Shown here: one piece after another, positions 1 to 13,760 of the stretch
Layout of the letters: every line of letters starts with the position of its first letter
How positions within the stretch are numbered: the first letter of the stretch is position 1
Assembly: GCF_014905175.1 (NCBI RefSeq)
Contig: NC_057789.1
Coordinates: 3,348,001 to 3,412,000 of the forward strand
Reading direction: 5' to 3'
DNA from: Aphidius gifuensis
Taxonomy: Eukaryota > Arthropoda > Insecta > Hymenoptera > Braconidae
DNA: 64,000 nt
The notes under the pieces: model-generated
The model's input: the letters and a program-made list of their open reading frames with translations, nothing else
What the model was told of the DNA's origin: nothing
Database searches by the model: none
Position numbers and translations under genes: made by a program

Positions 1-3000
1 TCTCGGCTATTGAAAAAAACATTTTTATAACATAATTTTGGACACACTCATTCGGCACTTTCATTTCAGGTTGATGGAATTTTTTCTCTTTTTATATATT
101 TTTTTTTTCTTTTTTCATTTTCAACAGCATTGTTGACTGTATTTCCTCTCGGACTTCTCTGATCCTAAACACGGTGTGGTCTCTATTTTTCTTTTAGGAG
201 TTTTTTTTTTTTTTTTTTTTTTATTTTATTTTTTGGACGATTCAAGCTGTATGAGTTGAATTGGTTTTGTAGTTCGTTTGTGATTTTTGTGCAAGTTGGT
301 GTGTTTGAGGCTTGCGGCGCCTAAAAATGTGCATGATTCAGACGATGGTGACAATAGAAGTGAGATGCCAGGTGATTCTTAGCAAGCTGCACGTGCCTAT
401 CATCATCAAAGACACAACTAGACTGAAAGGAAATGCCAGAACCCCTGCAGATTTTTTTTTTTTTTTTTCTTCATTTTCCTTAATTTTCTAGATTCAGTGA
501 CGCGTGGCAATCACCTTTCTATTACACTACCAATATGTTCTATCATATATGATTTTTCATATTGTCATTTATTTTATATATATATATTTTTTTCTTTTCT
601 ACTTTTGATATTTTATGAAATGACTTGATTTTAAATTATTCGAGTTTATGAGACTTTTATTCGAGGTAGAAAACTCGTTGAGTTAACGGGTTAAAAATCA
701 GGCCTTGTTCACACGACATTAGGCTGCCTGGGTCAATTTAATATTCAAGGACAGATTTTTATTTTTATTCATATAAATCATTTTTTTATTTTGTTTGTAA
801 TGCAAATTAATTAACTTTAAACATTTCAATTTTTCATCTAGATTGATTTGAATATGGTGGTTTAATATAAACACGAAAATTTAGAATAATTAATTAAATC
901 GATTTGTAAATTAAAATGTACAAATTACTCGTTATTTTTTAATGATTACATTTAGAAAAAAAAACTGATCGAAAATCAGCTTGTTTTTTTATTTATTTAT
1001 AAAATTTTCTTCTAGATAAAAAATGTATATTTGTAAATTTTTATCCCAGGCAGATTTCATGTTGATTTCAATTTTTTTATGAGTCATGTATCAACGATCT
1101 CGACAGTTGAGTCATTCATGAGTACATTTTAATTTATCAAAAAATTCGATATTGGTCAGCACAAAGTATTTCGTCCCAATCAATAATAATCGACTCATCT
1201 AAAAATTTTCTCAAATATTAAACTTCAATGAGTCATTGAATAATTTTAAATTGTCAAACAGAAAAATAGTTTGTTATTTTGATATATTTTAAGTTTGAAT
1301 TTTTTAATACAAATTAAATTGTCAAAACAAAATACCAATTGGTTGATGAATTCATAAATATTATTTATTAAATCATCTTAATTATTTAATTAATTTTTCT
1401 CAGTAAAAATATGTGCAACATTTTTTTTTCCCGGACCTTTCCTATATGCCTGAGAATTTCTAAAGACCATCGTTCAATGAATCGACACATGAGTGACGTA
1501 TTATTGCATAAGTGTTTACTTCAAACATTGAATTATAATTGTTGAAAAAATTTTTACAATCTATTTTTAAATATTACACAAGTGTCATTAATATTTGATA
1601 CAAATTGAAAAATAAAATACGAAAAAGTATACTTGTCATTGTGGTTACTATTTTACTATTAATACACGATGATAAAATTGATGATAAAAATTATATTTAC
1701 GTTTTTTTTTTTTTTTTTTAATAACTGTGTTAATTTAATTTGCACAATCGACAGTAACAAATTTACAAATAACTTCCGGGCTGATTTCCATATAACTTGT
1801 ACAAGGCTACTGCGGTTTTTTAAATTTTTTTTTCGTATTTTATGATGTATCGTAATCATCACCTGCAAAATTAACGACAAGTATATTTAAATCTATAAAT
1901 ATTTTTTTTAAAAAACGTAAATAATTATTTTAATAATTTTTGGTGTTTTAATTTAATTTGCAGAATTAAAAAGTACAATTGTTTAGATTTTAGAATGATT
2001 GAATGAATTTTTTTTTATGTGATTTTTAATATTGCTCTGATAAATTTCAAAAAATTTAGGTCATGAGTTAAATTTATTTGAGTGACTTTGTTTTTTAACA
2101 ATTTCTAAAATGGTATATTAAATCATTACGAGAAATTTATTAATATGTCGTTGACAAATAACACACGTGTCTAAATAAAAACGGATATGATACCATTTAA
2201 TTATCAATCGAGAAATAGACGTACGTAATGGGGAAGTTCCATACTGTCTAGCTAGAAAATATCAACGTCATTCGGTCGTTACACTTGTGTGAATCATCGT
2301 TTAACAACTTGCACGTAGTCACAATGTACAAATCTTCTTTTAAATTCATAAATACCTCTCGTCACGATTTCTTAGATAAATTTTATAAATTATGTAAAAA
2401 ATAAACTTTTATCATATCGCAAAATTTGTTGGGTTTTTTAAATTTTTTTTCCGTCTAAAATATAAAGCAACTCATCAAATAGACCAATGATAAAAAAATA
2501 AAATGAATCTTGTTATCAGATAAATTTATTTCGGATCCTTCCTCTATGTAAAAATATAATTATTATAATTTTTTTTTCACATTTTATTTTCTCAATTATT
2601 CAAGTTCATTTAATTAATTTTAATTATTACATAAGCAACTATTTAAAATGCATAGAGTCTTTAATTTTATATACAGCAAATGGGTCAATAACGTGACAAA
2701 AAATTTAATTAATAATTAAATTTCAATTCAATTTTGAATCCGTTCATCAGTCAAAAAAAATTACTACATTTACTCATAATTTTGTTGTTTCTTTTTCCAT
2801 GATTTTCAGTGTATTTTTATATTCATTTTCATGTATTAATATTATTAAAATGTACAACAGAAAAAGCTGAATAGAATAAAAAAATAAAATAGTGGAAAAA
2901 AAAATGAAAGACAAGGCCAGAGATTTGTCTGAGCGTATCTCAACAGAAGTTTATGCGCGTAATAGACTTGTTGATTTGTTAAATCACATCATAACATAAC

Positions 3001-4320
3001 AATTACACTACCATCAGTAAATATACATGTAATTGATTATAATGAACTTTAACACATCAACGTGATTCATAAAATACATTTGTTTATATTTTTTTTCCTC
3101 GTGTTATTAAATAATTATTAACTCTGATGCAACAATTTTATTTTGCTGCATATAAAAAATCATTTGCAGAAAAAAATATAATAAAACATCTATAAAATTT
3201 ATACTTTCTTTTATTTGTCAAAAATAAAACCTGCATAAATATATACGTAAAAATAATTTAAATATTTAAAGCTAGTAGTCATTGAAATAGGTCAATGAAT
3301 GCGTGTACATCAGTGGAAGTATTTCTCAAGATGTTGCAACTCATAAGTTCCGTGTTGTATTGTAAATAAATTATATATATTTTAAATATATAAACAAAAA
3401 AATATTGTGTACCGTTTTTACAAGGTACTCTTGATGACGTAGGTAAATCCATGACGTGTTTAATATATCTGTATTTGTGGTATACTTTCTCTCAAGTGAA
3501 TCTACAAGCATCAAAAATTCCATCGAATCTGAATTTTTTTTATTTTGCGGCATAATAAAAATATACTGAATGAACCAGACGACTCATTGATTCATGATAT
3601 AGTTAGTATACTTATGACGCTGCTGACTCAGCAAAAAAAAATTTCATCACATTGATTATTATTATTATTAAAAGTTGCGTAGAGCGTTGAAATTTTTACG
3701 TCATTTTACGAGATGATAACATTGACATTTAGATATACTATTAACGGTTTATTTTTCACTATACGGAAAATTTTAATCGCAATCATACATGTTAAATTTG
3801 ATTTTTGTAAATAATGAGAATGTGTATATAAAATTGGAGGATTATAATTGTGAGAGGAAAGATGAGAATGTGCAGTGTTTGATAAATGACGTTGAATATT
3901 GTCGCGTGTCTAGGTGTTATTGACGAAAGAATTAAATTAATTTCTGGGAATTTTATTGGCTTGATATAATTGAGTCATCATGATAAAAGCATGGATCAAA
4001 ATTATTTTCAAGTCAAAATTTAATTTAACATTGATCTATCTGAAAATTAATTTAAAAATATTGAAAAACATAAGTTGAGAAAGTCAAGTTCATAACAACA
4101 CATGCATATAATATAAAATTAAATTTGCATATATATTTAGATAAACCTGTAATTTTCTCAACACTTGAATGATAATTTAAAAAAATATTTCTATGATATG
4201 ATTCATTGGAAAAACCAATAGTTGTAGTTCAAGAATAATGATAAATATTAATTCGGTCATGGCTAGTCAAAATCACTTTGAATGACATTGGTTTTTCCAG
4301 ATTTTTTTAAAAAAATAAAA
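1..4320. other. AT-rich non-coding region, no supported gene
   Basis: Dominated by A/T runs. A more complex patch lies at about 290-500 (containing GGCGCC and CACGTG-type cores, then a long T tract), and a few non-homopolymer stretches occur near 2220-2330. No open frame here has coding character; those present are short, lysine/asparagine- or phenylalanine-rich translations of homopolymers. Confidence 0.6.
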
Positions 4321-4329
4321 AGCATTGTA

Positions 4330-4562
4330 TTTTAATTTAAAAAGTAATATTTCTTAGAAAAATAGAAATAAAAAAATTAAATTTTTGATAATGTTTTTAA
4401 AAAAATATTAAAACAATAGAATGTTATTTTTTATTTTCACTAAAATATTTTTATTTAATTCAAAAAGTAATATTTCTTAGAAAAATAGAAATAAAAAAAT
4501 TAAATTTTTGATTATTTTTAAAAACAAATATTAAAACAATAGAATATTATTTTTTATTAAAA
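4330..4562. repeat. Tandem duplication, about 120-bp unit, two copies
   Basis: The segment starting with AAAAAGTAATATTTCTTAG near 4338 recurs near 4460, and the similarity extends through the following AT-rich bases to AAAACAATAGAAT in both copies. Each copy holds TTCTTAGAA, which fits the generic TTCNNNGAA STAT-site pattern. Confidence 0.75.
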
Positions 4563-5691
4563 TAAAAATAAAATCAGTAGCGATTCCCCGAAATAAAAAG
4601 AAATGATAAAAAAAAGTAAAATAAAAAATAGAAGATATGTTATCGTCTTCAGTAGCGATAAAAAAATAAATAAAATATCAATGATTTAAAATAAAATAAT
4701 AATTTAAAAAAAAAAAAAAAACTAATGAATTTGACTGCTGCGTAAATAAATGCAGTTGATATTTTGCATCAACCTTAAATGACCCCGGTGTCAAATAACC
4801 CTGCAACTTATTCACAAACAAAGAACAAAACTTAATAGTTATCAAATATGCATATCTATAAAGCATGATAACAGAAATTTAAGTTTGACATAATTCAGTT
4901 TGTGTGTGATATATATTAATAAAATATTTATTGTATAAAATTACCGAATGAAAAATATCATGAATGAATTAAATTCATAGAATTTAATGAATATTACATT
5001 GTGATATTGATGATGGATCTTGGAGGGGAATTTTGTGTTTGGAATGCATAGCAAGTTGCCAGGATATGTAAAACTACTTGTAGTATGATATATCGGTAAT
5101 AATACACCATGTGATATTTAATTTCTCCATGAATCAAAAACAAAAATTATGTAGTGGTTTTATAGTATACGCATACTTGTGAATCATCCACAAAAAATTT
5201 ATCATTCATGGGAAATTTAAAAAATATATAATTAAGGAATAATTAAGGAATAAAATTGACCATGTTATAATTTATTTATTTTTTTTTATAAATAATTGTT
5301 GATATAATATTTATTTATTATTTTTTTAAACAATATTTATCAAGTAATTTTTAGATTTTACATTGAGTTATTTAATTTGCTTGAGATTTTGTCTTGTAAT
5401 ATTTTTTTTACAACTGTTAAAATTTAATCTAGTAATTTTTATGAAACAATCTTATTTAGTTTATGCTTTTCTTGTTTTTTTTAATTTTATGAAAATGATA
5501 TTTGAGGTGACAAGTATGAGGCAGACTTGACCAAAGTGGGTTGAGGTCGTTTGTACTGCACTTAGCAAGTTGTTTGGTATTTAAAATATTTCCGGAATAA
5601 AATAAAAACAATGAAGTAAAAAAAATAATTATTAAACTGGAATATATCATTATTACTGATAAATAATATTTTTATTTTTTTTTTGTTGCAG

Positions 5692-5719
5692 GTTTAATTA
5701 GTCTGCCCAAATAAATAAG
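5692..5719 (+). ncRNA. Possible 28-nt untranslated micro-exon
   Basis: A long T tract ending in GTTGCAG (acceptor, 5690/5691) is followed by 28 nt and then the strong donor AAG|GTGAGT at 5719/5720. All three frames of the 28 nt contain a stop, so it would have to be untranslated. It could be a 5' leader exon of the downstream gene or of an unseen non-coding RNA. In such T-rich DNA, acceptor-like sites arise easily by chance. Confidence 0.25.
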
Positions 5720-8700
5720 GTGAGTTTAATCATTAAAAATATAATTTTTCTTTTTTTTTATTTCTAAAGTATAACAATTTATTCTGAGAAAAATTTTACA
5801 AATATAAAACAACAGAGATGATAGCATTGTTGTTTAATATGCAAAATTAAAATTCAATGTTATCAATTAATGACAAATTCACACTTGATAAAAAAAAAAA
5901 CAAATCATCCAGAAACGAATCTCAAGAAATATTGCTTTGAAAATTCCCATTTATTTTTTTTACTAAAACACAGTAAAAAATGATGAAAAAAAAATTATAA
6001 TCAATTAAAAAAAATATTTATTTGCTCATTTATTTATGCAACGATAAATAATAACAATTTCATGATAAATTTTATCATGAATTCATCATGAATCAATTAT
6101 TGTTTACAAAAAAATAAGTAATTTTTTTATTAACCACAATTTTTATTGATATTGCGCTTCTTCACATGAAATTTTTGATAGCAAATAAAAAAAAAATAAT
6201 AATATTAATTTATTACTTGAAAACAGTCACGTAATCCCAAGATAAAAAAATATATTTGATTAAATACATTTAAAAAATGCAAGAAAATGAAAAAAAAAAA
6301 AACAAATTTCGATTCATTGTTCAAGTATTTTTACAGAAATGTATTTTTTTTTTTTTTTTTTTTCTGGATCAAATCAGTCCAAAAAATAATAAGATAAAAG
6401 TGAAATAATTTTTTTTCTTAAACAAAACAACCTTGAATATGCACGTCGTCTTTGATTGATACTCAACAATCACTGCAAATATTTGAAAAGAAAAAAAAAA
6501 AAAAAAAAGTGTCAACACATTGATACAATTATTATGATATTTTTATTTATATATTTTAAATTTGATGTAGTTTATGAAAAAAAATCACGAATCGTTAAAG
6601 ATACCTTGACGATGAGCAAAAGTGCATGAACATCTCCACACCCTGAGTGTTGGAGCATCAAGTGCCTGGCCTCTTTGATGACAAAAAGAATATAATTGCA
6701 TTTAAAAATATATAATCAATGCCAAGCCTTAATATTTTCTTATTTTTTAATTATATGTTTTTTATTAAACTTGTTTAACTGGGACTTTTATTTGATGATC
6801 TAATACAAGATGTTAAACAAGATGATTGATCAAAGTTGTGACTGGTGCCACACATCCCGTTTTCAAGATGTTAAAAATATTGCTATTTCTACTCAAGATC
6901 AATGATAAAAACACTTGAAAATTACTGAAATAAATATCATCATAATGGTAAATTATTTTCATCTTGATTTTTAATAATTATTTATTTACTTTTTAATTTT
7001 TGTTTAACGAAAATTTATAAATTACAATTATTTTTAAAAATGATAAATAATTATTTATTTATTTATTTGTTGAATTGAAAAATATAAAATAATATTTAAA
7101 ATGCAAGATAATAATATCAAGAATTTTTCTACTCAAATATTCATACAATTTATTAGTCATAATAGTTATTTATTTTTATTTTTCAATTGTGTGTAATAGT
7201 GGGTGTGTATGTTTTAGCAAGAAATAAAATTCATAATAATTTTCAATAGTTATTTACTTGTAATCATGTAAAGTCCATCAATAATGTAAAATAGATAAAA
7301 ATTTTTTATATTTTATTTGAAGAAAATTATTAATTATTATTGTTAAATAGTGATATTGTGGTTAAATATAAAAATAATTAAATAAAGTTTTAGTGAAATG
7401 AAAGAACGTGGTTGTGGCTCGAAATATTCATGGTTAAATACTTGGACAAGTTGTTTGGGGACCTCCATGTTGGTCGTCCTAAAAATGCCACCCATGAGTT
7501 TTCAAATTATTTTTTGTTTTTTTAAAAAATAATACAATTATTTGTACTTGAGTTTTAAATATTAAAACCCATTTTATAAATTTTTAATATTTATTTTCAC
7601 GTAATTTTCACAAGTGATTATTATTATTTTTTATAATTTAAAATTTTTGAGGTTTATATTTGACATTTTATTTGAAAAATTTATACAACAGTGTTCAATT
7701 GTTTATTGATTATTTTTTTTTCATTACACGTATGCACATCATTGATTTTTAAATTAAAAAAAATAAATAAATATAACCAAACAAATATTAATAATAAACA
7801 TTTTCGTATTTTTTTTTTTTTTAAATTTACTAAATTTATATTTTAAAATTCAAATAAAATTTGTATAAATAGAAAATGTGAATATTTTGTGTTGTGACTG
7901 AGCAAAATTACAAAAAAAAAATCTAAATTTTTGGTTAACAAAAATGTACGAGATGTAAATTACCCATATATATATTGAAAAAGTACAAACTTGTTATCTC
8001 CATGCTGCTCCTCCAATTGGGTAAGAAAAAAAATTGAAAAACGTTATAAAATTTCTACAAATAAATAATACAAAATATGCCTAAACTGAAAGAATAAAAA
8101 AAAAAATTTTTATACATTATTTTCTACTAAATAATAACGAAAAAAAAAAACATCCGAATAAATTAATTTAAAAAAGAGATCAAATAAAAAACAAGTACTT
8201 TACAAATTAATAAAAAAAAAAAAAAATAATTTTTCATCTAAAAATATGTTTAAAATTAATTTTTAATAATTTTATTATTATTTCTATTATTATTTTTAAC
8301 TTTTTTTTATTAAATCGAAGTTAAAGTACTTTGCGGATTGAATAATATTGTCTCGTCCGACAAAAATTATATGGGTGGTCCATTTGGAATATTCGGTTAG
8401 GGTCTACCTTAAAATATTAAGCAGAAAGTTTGAATATACACATATATATTTATATACATGTACAGTAACATATCAATCACACATTTACACATCTTGTTAC
8501 ATATATATATCACAAATTCGTCTTTGTTTTGCGATCAAAATCGGCGTGCCTCAACGTAGGCCAATGGAATGTGACCGATGTCTCTATCCATTTCTTGTCT
8601 GAGACCAACTTAGTTGCTTGTTGGACCACACCAATCGATAATTACCACCAAAAATTGCTCCCGCCTTTTCCACATGATCTTAATGCCGTTTTTCTGCTAC

Positions 8701-11700
8701 CTAATTCACTCCATACCTCATTCTCTTTACTTAAATATCATCCCTTTATTTTTAAATGTACTTAAAAAAGTACAACAAAGTTTGTTGAATTATTTGAAAT
8801 AATTTTTATTATTTTACTTGTTTAATTTTATCAACAATTTAATTGCAAGAAATATAATTATTTGTTTTATTTAAATTAGTTTTTTTATAACGTGAAAATT
8901 TATTTATTTTCCAATAAATTAATCGTGAATTTGACTCACAAATTAAATGAACTATTTACAATTTTTTATATAAATTTATCATTTATTTTGTTTATTTTTT
9001 TTTTTATTATGTAGGCACGAGTTCTGGGTATAATGACTACTTAATGTTACTCGTCTCAAATTATTATCAATTCTAATTATTTTGAGTTAATAAAATGTAA
9101 TAAAAAAAAAAATAATTAAAAGTGATATTTAAATTTTTTTCTAGTGATTTATATAAAAACATAGGTCAGTGATCGAGAGTTATTTTATTTACATTTTTTT
9201 TTTAATTCGTCTCAAATGATTTTTTTTTATGTAATGCTAAAAAAATAAATAAAAGATTATGAATATAAAAACATTTATTTTTTTTTTTTTTCAACAACAT
9301 GATTCGGTCATTTGAGTTGAATCATGATGGGGATCATTTTGCATCAAAACTTTCTCGATGTAGTATTAGTTATCGGAGGTCGTGACCACTCATATTCGTT
9401 AATGTAAAATTTAATAATAATAATATTCTCACGATGATTAAGTGTCACATGATAAGTCTCGTATAAAATCCACATTAGACAAAATAAACTTATCAATTTT
9501 TTGGACAATATTATTATCAAAAATTCGCTGAACAAGTAATTTTTGTAAAAAAATTTCTGCGCATAAAAGAAAAAATCATCTTTGAAGATGAACAAAGAAA
9601 ATTTTCAAATGAAAAAAAATGTAGTTTCTGGTAAATACAGCTACTGCACAACAGGAAATTTCTAAAATTTATCTTAGTTAAATTATTTGTTTGACAAGAA
9701 ACTATCAATAAATCAAAATATATATACATCTACAGCAGTTAATTTACCAGACACTATGGTGTCTTGGATGTTAAAAAAGAAAAAAATCTCAAAAAACAAT
9801 CCTTTTTGCCTTTTTTTTTTTTTTTTCTAATAATCAATTTCTGTTAACAACAGGTAACAACCTGTTTGCGAACCTTACACCTTGCTCATTGTATTAAAGC
9901 TTTCAAAAAGTCAAAAAAATTTTAAACAAATGAAAATAAACACTGTGGGAAAATGTCATTTAGGTAGCATGTTGTATATCATCTATTCACCTGTTGTGCT
10001 TTTAACAAAAAAAAAAACATAAAGAAAAGAAAAAAAAGAATAAAAAAAAAGAAACTATTAAATCTATCATGTACAAAAACTTCTGTACTTGTCGGTTAAT
10101 CCTTCAACCACGTATATTGTTGGACAACAAATATATTGAGTAGCACCCCCATTGATTTTTTTATTTTTTTATTTATTTTTTTAATGTTTTTTTTTTTCTC
10201 CTTACTGCAATATTTCTTCACCTTGAAAAATAAATACAGCATAGACTAATCCGATGGGTTTCCATACCCAAAATCCATAACGGGACAAATCGACCACACA
10301 GCCAGACATACAGTCTTAAACTTGAAAAAAAAAAACCTTTTATTTTGGCAATGTGCCTGTTTGTCTTGTCACTTTCATAATCGTATCATCACGATACCTG
10401 TTTGTAGTTCAATGAGATTTTTAAATGTTTAGACAAACTATAGAACGACAAATTGACCGGTAAATTTATCTTTCAAAGGAAAATAGAAAATAAATAAAAA
10501 GCCAAAAGAAAAATGGTAAATATATTAGCGGTTTTTCAGAAATATTTTACGACCCTTATATACTTTTATTATTTTTTTTTTTTTTGTGAAAATGAGAAGG
10601 TCAAATATTGGACAATGCAAATAATAGTACAATACAAAATACACCTGTTTTTGCTCTACAGTAAATGTCAGCACGTGAAAATTCTTTATTGACAATTTCA
10701 ATTGTACTGTGCCGAAAAATGTGGCCATAAATGAGTTAATATATGCAAATTCCTCTTTTTTTTTTTTTTTTTGAGAAGACTTTTGTCGGCTCGTGTTTGT
10801 CATTTGAAAATTTATTAGACCTCAATAAAAACTATAATGGAGCAAACCTGCCGAAACTATTTCAAGGTCAAATTACAAAGATTTTTAAAAGGGTCAAAAA
10901 AATACTGAAAATCTTTAGTAGTTCGCATTCATTGTAAATGACTTCATTTTTGTTCATAATGTCTTCTTTTGTGTATTTAATTTTGTGAGTTTTCTTTAAA
11001 TTTTTTCGCTAGAAAAATCTCTAATTGACAAGTCATAAAAAAAAAAAAAAGAAAAAGAGGTCGGTAAAATTGAAATAAAATAAATAAATTAATGAAAATA
11101 TTTGCAAGTTTTCGTCATGTATATAATAATAATAATTTAGTTTTCCTTTTGAAATATACTTTTCTATAGAATTCGAGGAAGTTTTTTCGTCGGGAAAAAA
11201 CCTGCACTTGTTAGGCGGAGTTTCACACGAAGATTTTCACTATAGCTAACATAATGAATTTTAAGCTTTTCTCTGTTTAATAAAATGTCAAATAATTTAC
11301 CATAGTCGGATAATCTTATTACCAATTTGAAAAATAAAAAAATAAAGTCTCAGCATGACGAGAGTTGTTAAGAAATACATTAGTCAATTTTGTGAAAATA
11401 TGCGTACAGGAAATTTCGTAAAATTATAAAACTACCCCATCTTTGAAAATAAAAAAAAAAACGTTCTTAAAAGTGGTGATAATTATTTTCACCTGTCATA
11501 CATTGCTGTATTAAATAATTCAACATGATATAATAAAAAAATAATAGAAAAACATAAACAAACAAAATCGTTATAAAATTGACTCATAAAAAGAAAAAAT
11601 TAAATTGAAAAACCACAGTGTCATAATCAGATCAATGAGATAAGTCATCGAGCATATCACAAGATGACGTCAGTCTTAAAAAATAAAATAAAAAAATAAT

Positions 11701-11989
11701 ATTCATACATTAAACATTGCAATCATTTGGTATGTGGAATCCCGAACATTTCCGTTTGAATACCAGGAAAGAAATCCCATGATCACATATACTTTTTTTT
11801 TTTCCCTCTTTTTACTCTCTTTTTTCGGAGCAAATTTGTGATTAATTTGAAAAAAAATATCAATGAAGTAATATAATGATCTTTTTTTTAAATTTTTCCT
11901 GCATTATATAACATTTATAAAAAAAAAAATAAAAAAGTGATGAAAGAAAATTGATATTTTTTTGACGTACATATCGAGTAATTCATTCA
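5720..11989. other. AT-rich non-coding region, no supported gene
   Basis: Homopolymer-rich DNA with a 23-bp near-perfect palindrome at 6059-6081 (arms TTCATGATAAA around a central T) and an inverted AACAGGT/ACCTGTT pair at 9849-9866. A moderately complex stretch lies at 8520-8720. Open frames there are short and show no recognisable protein. Confidence 0.55.
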
Positions 11990-13060
11990 CGTAGAGGGGG
12001 AAAAACCCATTGGACACTCGAGCAAAGTTATGAATGAGTAGACGATGACTAAAGCGGAGAGGGGAATTCAAGCGGGGGCGTTTAAAAGTTTTATTTAATA
12101 GTGGGGGTGTATATGCAAGAAGCCAACAATGAAGTTGTGACTATATACCGGCGCGATGAGAGTATATACCGTGAATATAGTGGGGAGTATATTTTAGTGT
12201 TCACAGATTGGTTAAACATGGGGTCGTGGACCACGTGCTTCAACTCCCTAACGATTATTTAATCAAAAAATTAACAACTATGATAGACTAATTAAATTTT
12301 AATTCATCGATATAAAAAATATTCAATTTCTAAATTAGAAATTATATATATAGAATCAACATTATTGAATTAAAAACTAATAAAAAATTTTTACTCCAAA
12401 ATGTAAATTAAAAAATTAAATGATAGGCTATTGTTTTTGATAGATATATTAATATATAAATTATTAAATTGAATTAAATGATAACTTGTAGTTATTTTTA
12501 AATAATTATTAATTTTATAAAAACTTACTTGTGGCTTTTTTTGATGTGGTCTTCTTGGGGGGCTCTGGGGTTTCCTACTACTTCACAATTGCGTCCACTC
12601 AAACTGATCAAGAAAGAGACTCAGTCACCTTCTGACACTCGACAAGGTACGACCTTTTCACTTGTATATATTATACAAGCGACAGGTGTCAAATGAATTC
12701 GCTAAAAAAAAAAAAAAATACATAAAAATCATAAAAAACAAGCAAAATTATGTTTATATTAAAAAAAAATTTCATATAATTAATATCAATTCATTATAAT
12801 ATTGTTTTTATTCAAAAAAATTCATTGTGAAGGGTTGAAAATAAGGGTAGCTTATAGTAAATTAAAAAAAATCAATTAAATTTGATTTATTAAATAATCA
12901 AGTTATTTAAGGTTTTTTTTGGTATAATAGTTCACGCCTATGTGTGACATGTCCCTCCCCCATTGATATTCTTTGACTGTTGGGGTATCCTCCCCATATT
13001 TCCCCCACTTATTTTAACACATTGTACACTTCCCCACTCTTAACATCCCTACGTATTTCC
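11990..13060. promoter_or_regulatory. G-rich then C-rich islands upstream of the cytokine-like gene
   Basis: At 11993-12240 the plus strand carries repeated runs of 4-5 G, a doubled TATATACCG motif (about 12143 and 12164) and a CACGTG E-box near 12233. At 12945-13035 it carries repeated runs of 4-5 C. Both stand out from the A+T background and lie within about 1.8 kb of the first coding exon. A promoter/enhancer role is inferred from position and composition only. Confidence 0.3.
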
Positions 13061-13074
13061 TTCTCATATAAGAA

Positions 13075-13756
13075 TCAGTGCAACGCGTGTGACGGTACAG
13101 TGTTAAACTGACTGTGATTGTGTTCAGACATTTATTGAGTGTCAATAATAATTATTTAATAAAAAAATATTTTATTTTATATTTTTAATTAGTTAACAAA
13201 TAATTATTATACACCAACAGTGTATTAAATTAAATTTATTTGGGAATTTTAAAAATTTATTCATTTTTTAATTAAATTTTATCAATTAAACATAAATAAA
13301 AAAATAAAACATTATTTATTTTTTTTTAAATAATAAAAATAGAAAATTTTATTTTAAAAAAATTAAAAAATTAATTTTTTTTTAATTTTTAAACATTTTG
13401 ACAAAAAAAAAGAAAAGGGTTGTAAATTTTTTGATTTTATTTTGAATTGGGTAGTTGTTGAAAGCACGTGTACATACGTTGATTCAATAAAAACGTATAT
13501 GTGTTATATACGTACATACACATACATATAAAATTATTTGTGAAGAACTGCCTTGTAAAACGCACGTGCGTTTATCTGTGTCTAACCGGTTAATTTTTGA
13601 CTTGGAAAAATAAATAAATAAATAAATAATTGTGATAGTAAATATTGTAATTTGTGCTGAACAAGTGTCAAATATATAATACATAAATATATATATTTAT
13701 AGATAAATAAAAAACTGGATTATTTTTAAAAAATAGATCAGTGTTGTGATGAAAAA
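13075..13756 (+). promoter_or_regulatory. Possible start region and 5' leader of the cytokine-like gene
   Basis: An arthropod initiator-like TCAGTG lies at 13075-13080, directly after a C-rich island and before a higher-complexity stretch (to about 13130). There is no TATA box at the expected -30. Downstream, up to the ATG at 13757, the sequence is AT-rich leader with CACGTG-type E-box cores near 13465 and 13564. The transcription start is not proven, and an upstream untranslated exon could exist. Confidence 0.25.
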
Positions 13757-13760
13757 ATGA
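13749..13760 (+). promoter_or_regulatory. Three-codon upstream ORF overlapping the main start
   Basis: ATG AAA AAA TGA occupies 13749-13760. Its stop (13758-13760) overlaps the main ATG (13757-13759) in a -ATGA- arrangement. If exon 1 is used as read, ribosomes starting at the first ATG would end exactly on the main start codon. This depends on the exon 1 start being right. Confidence 0.4.
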
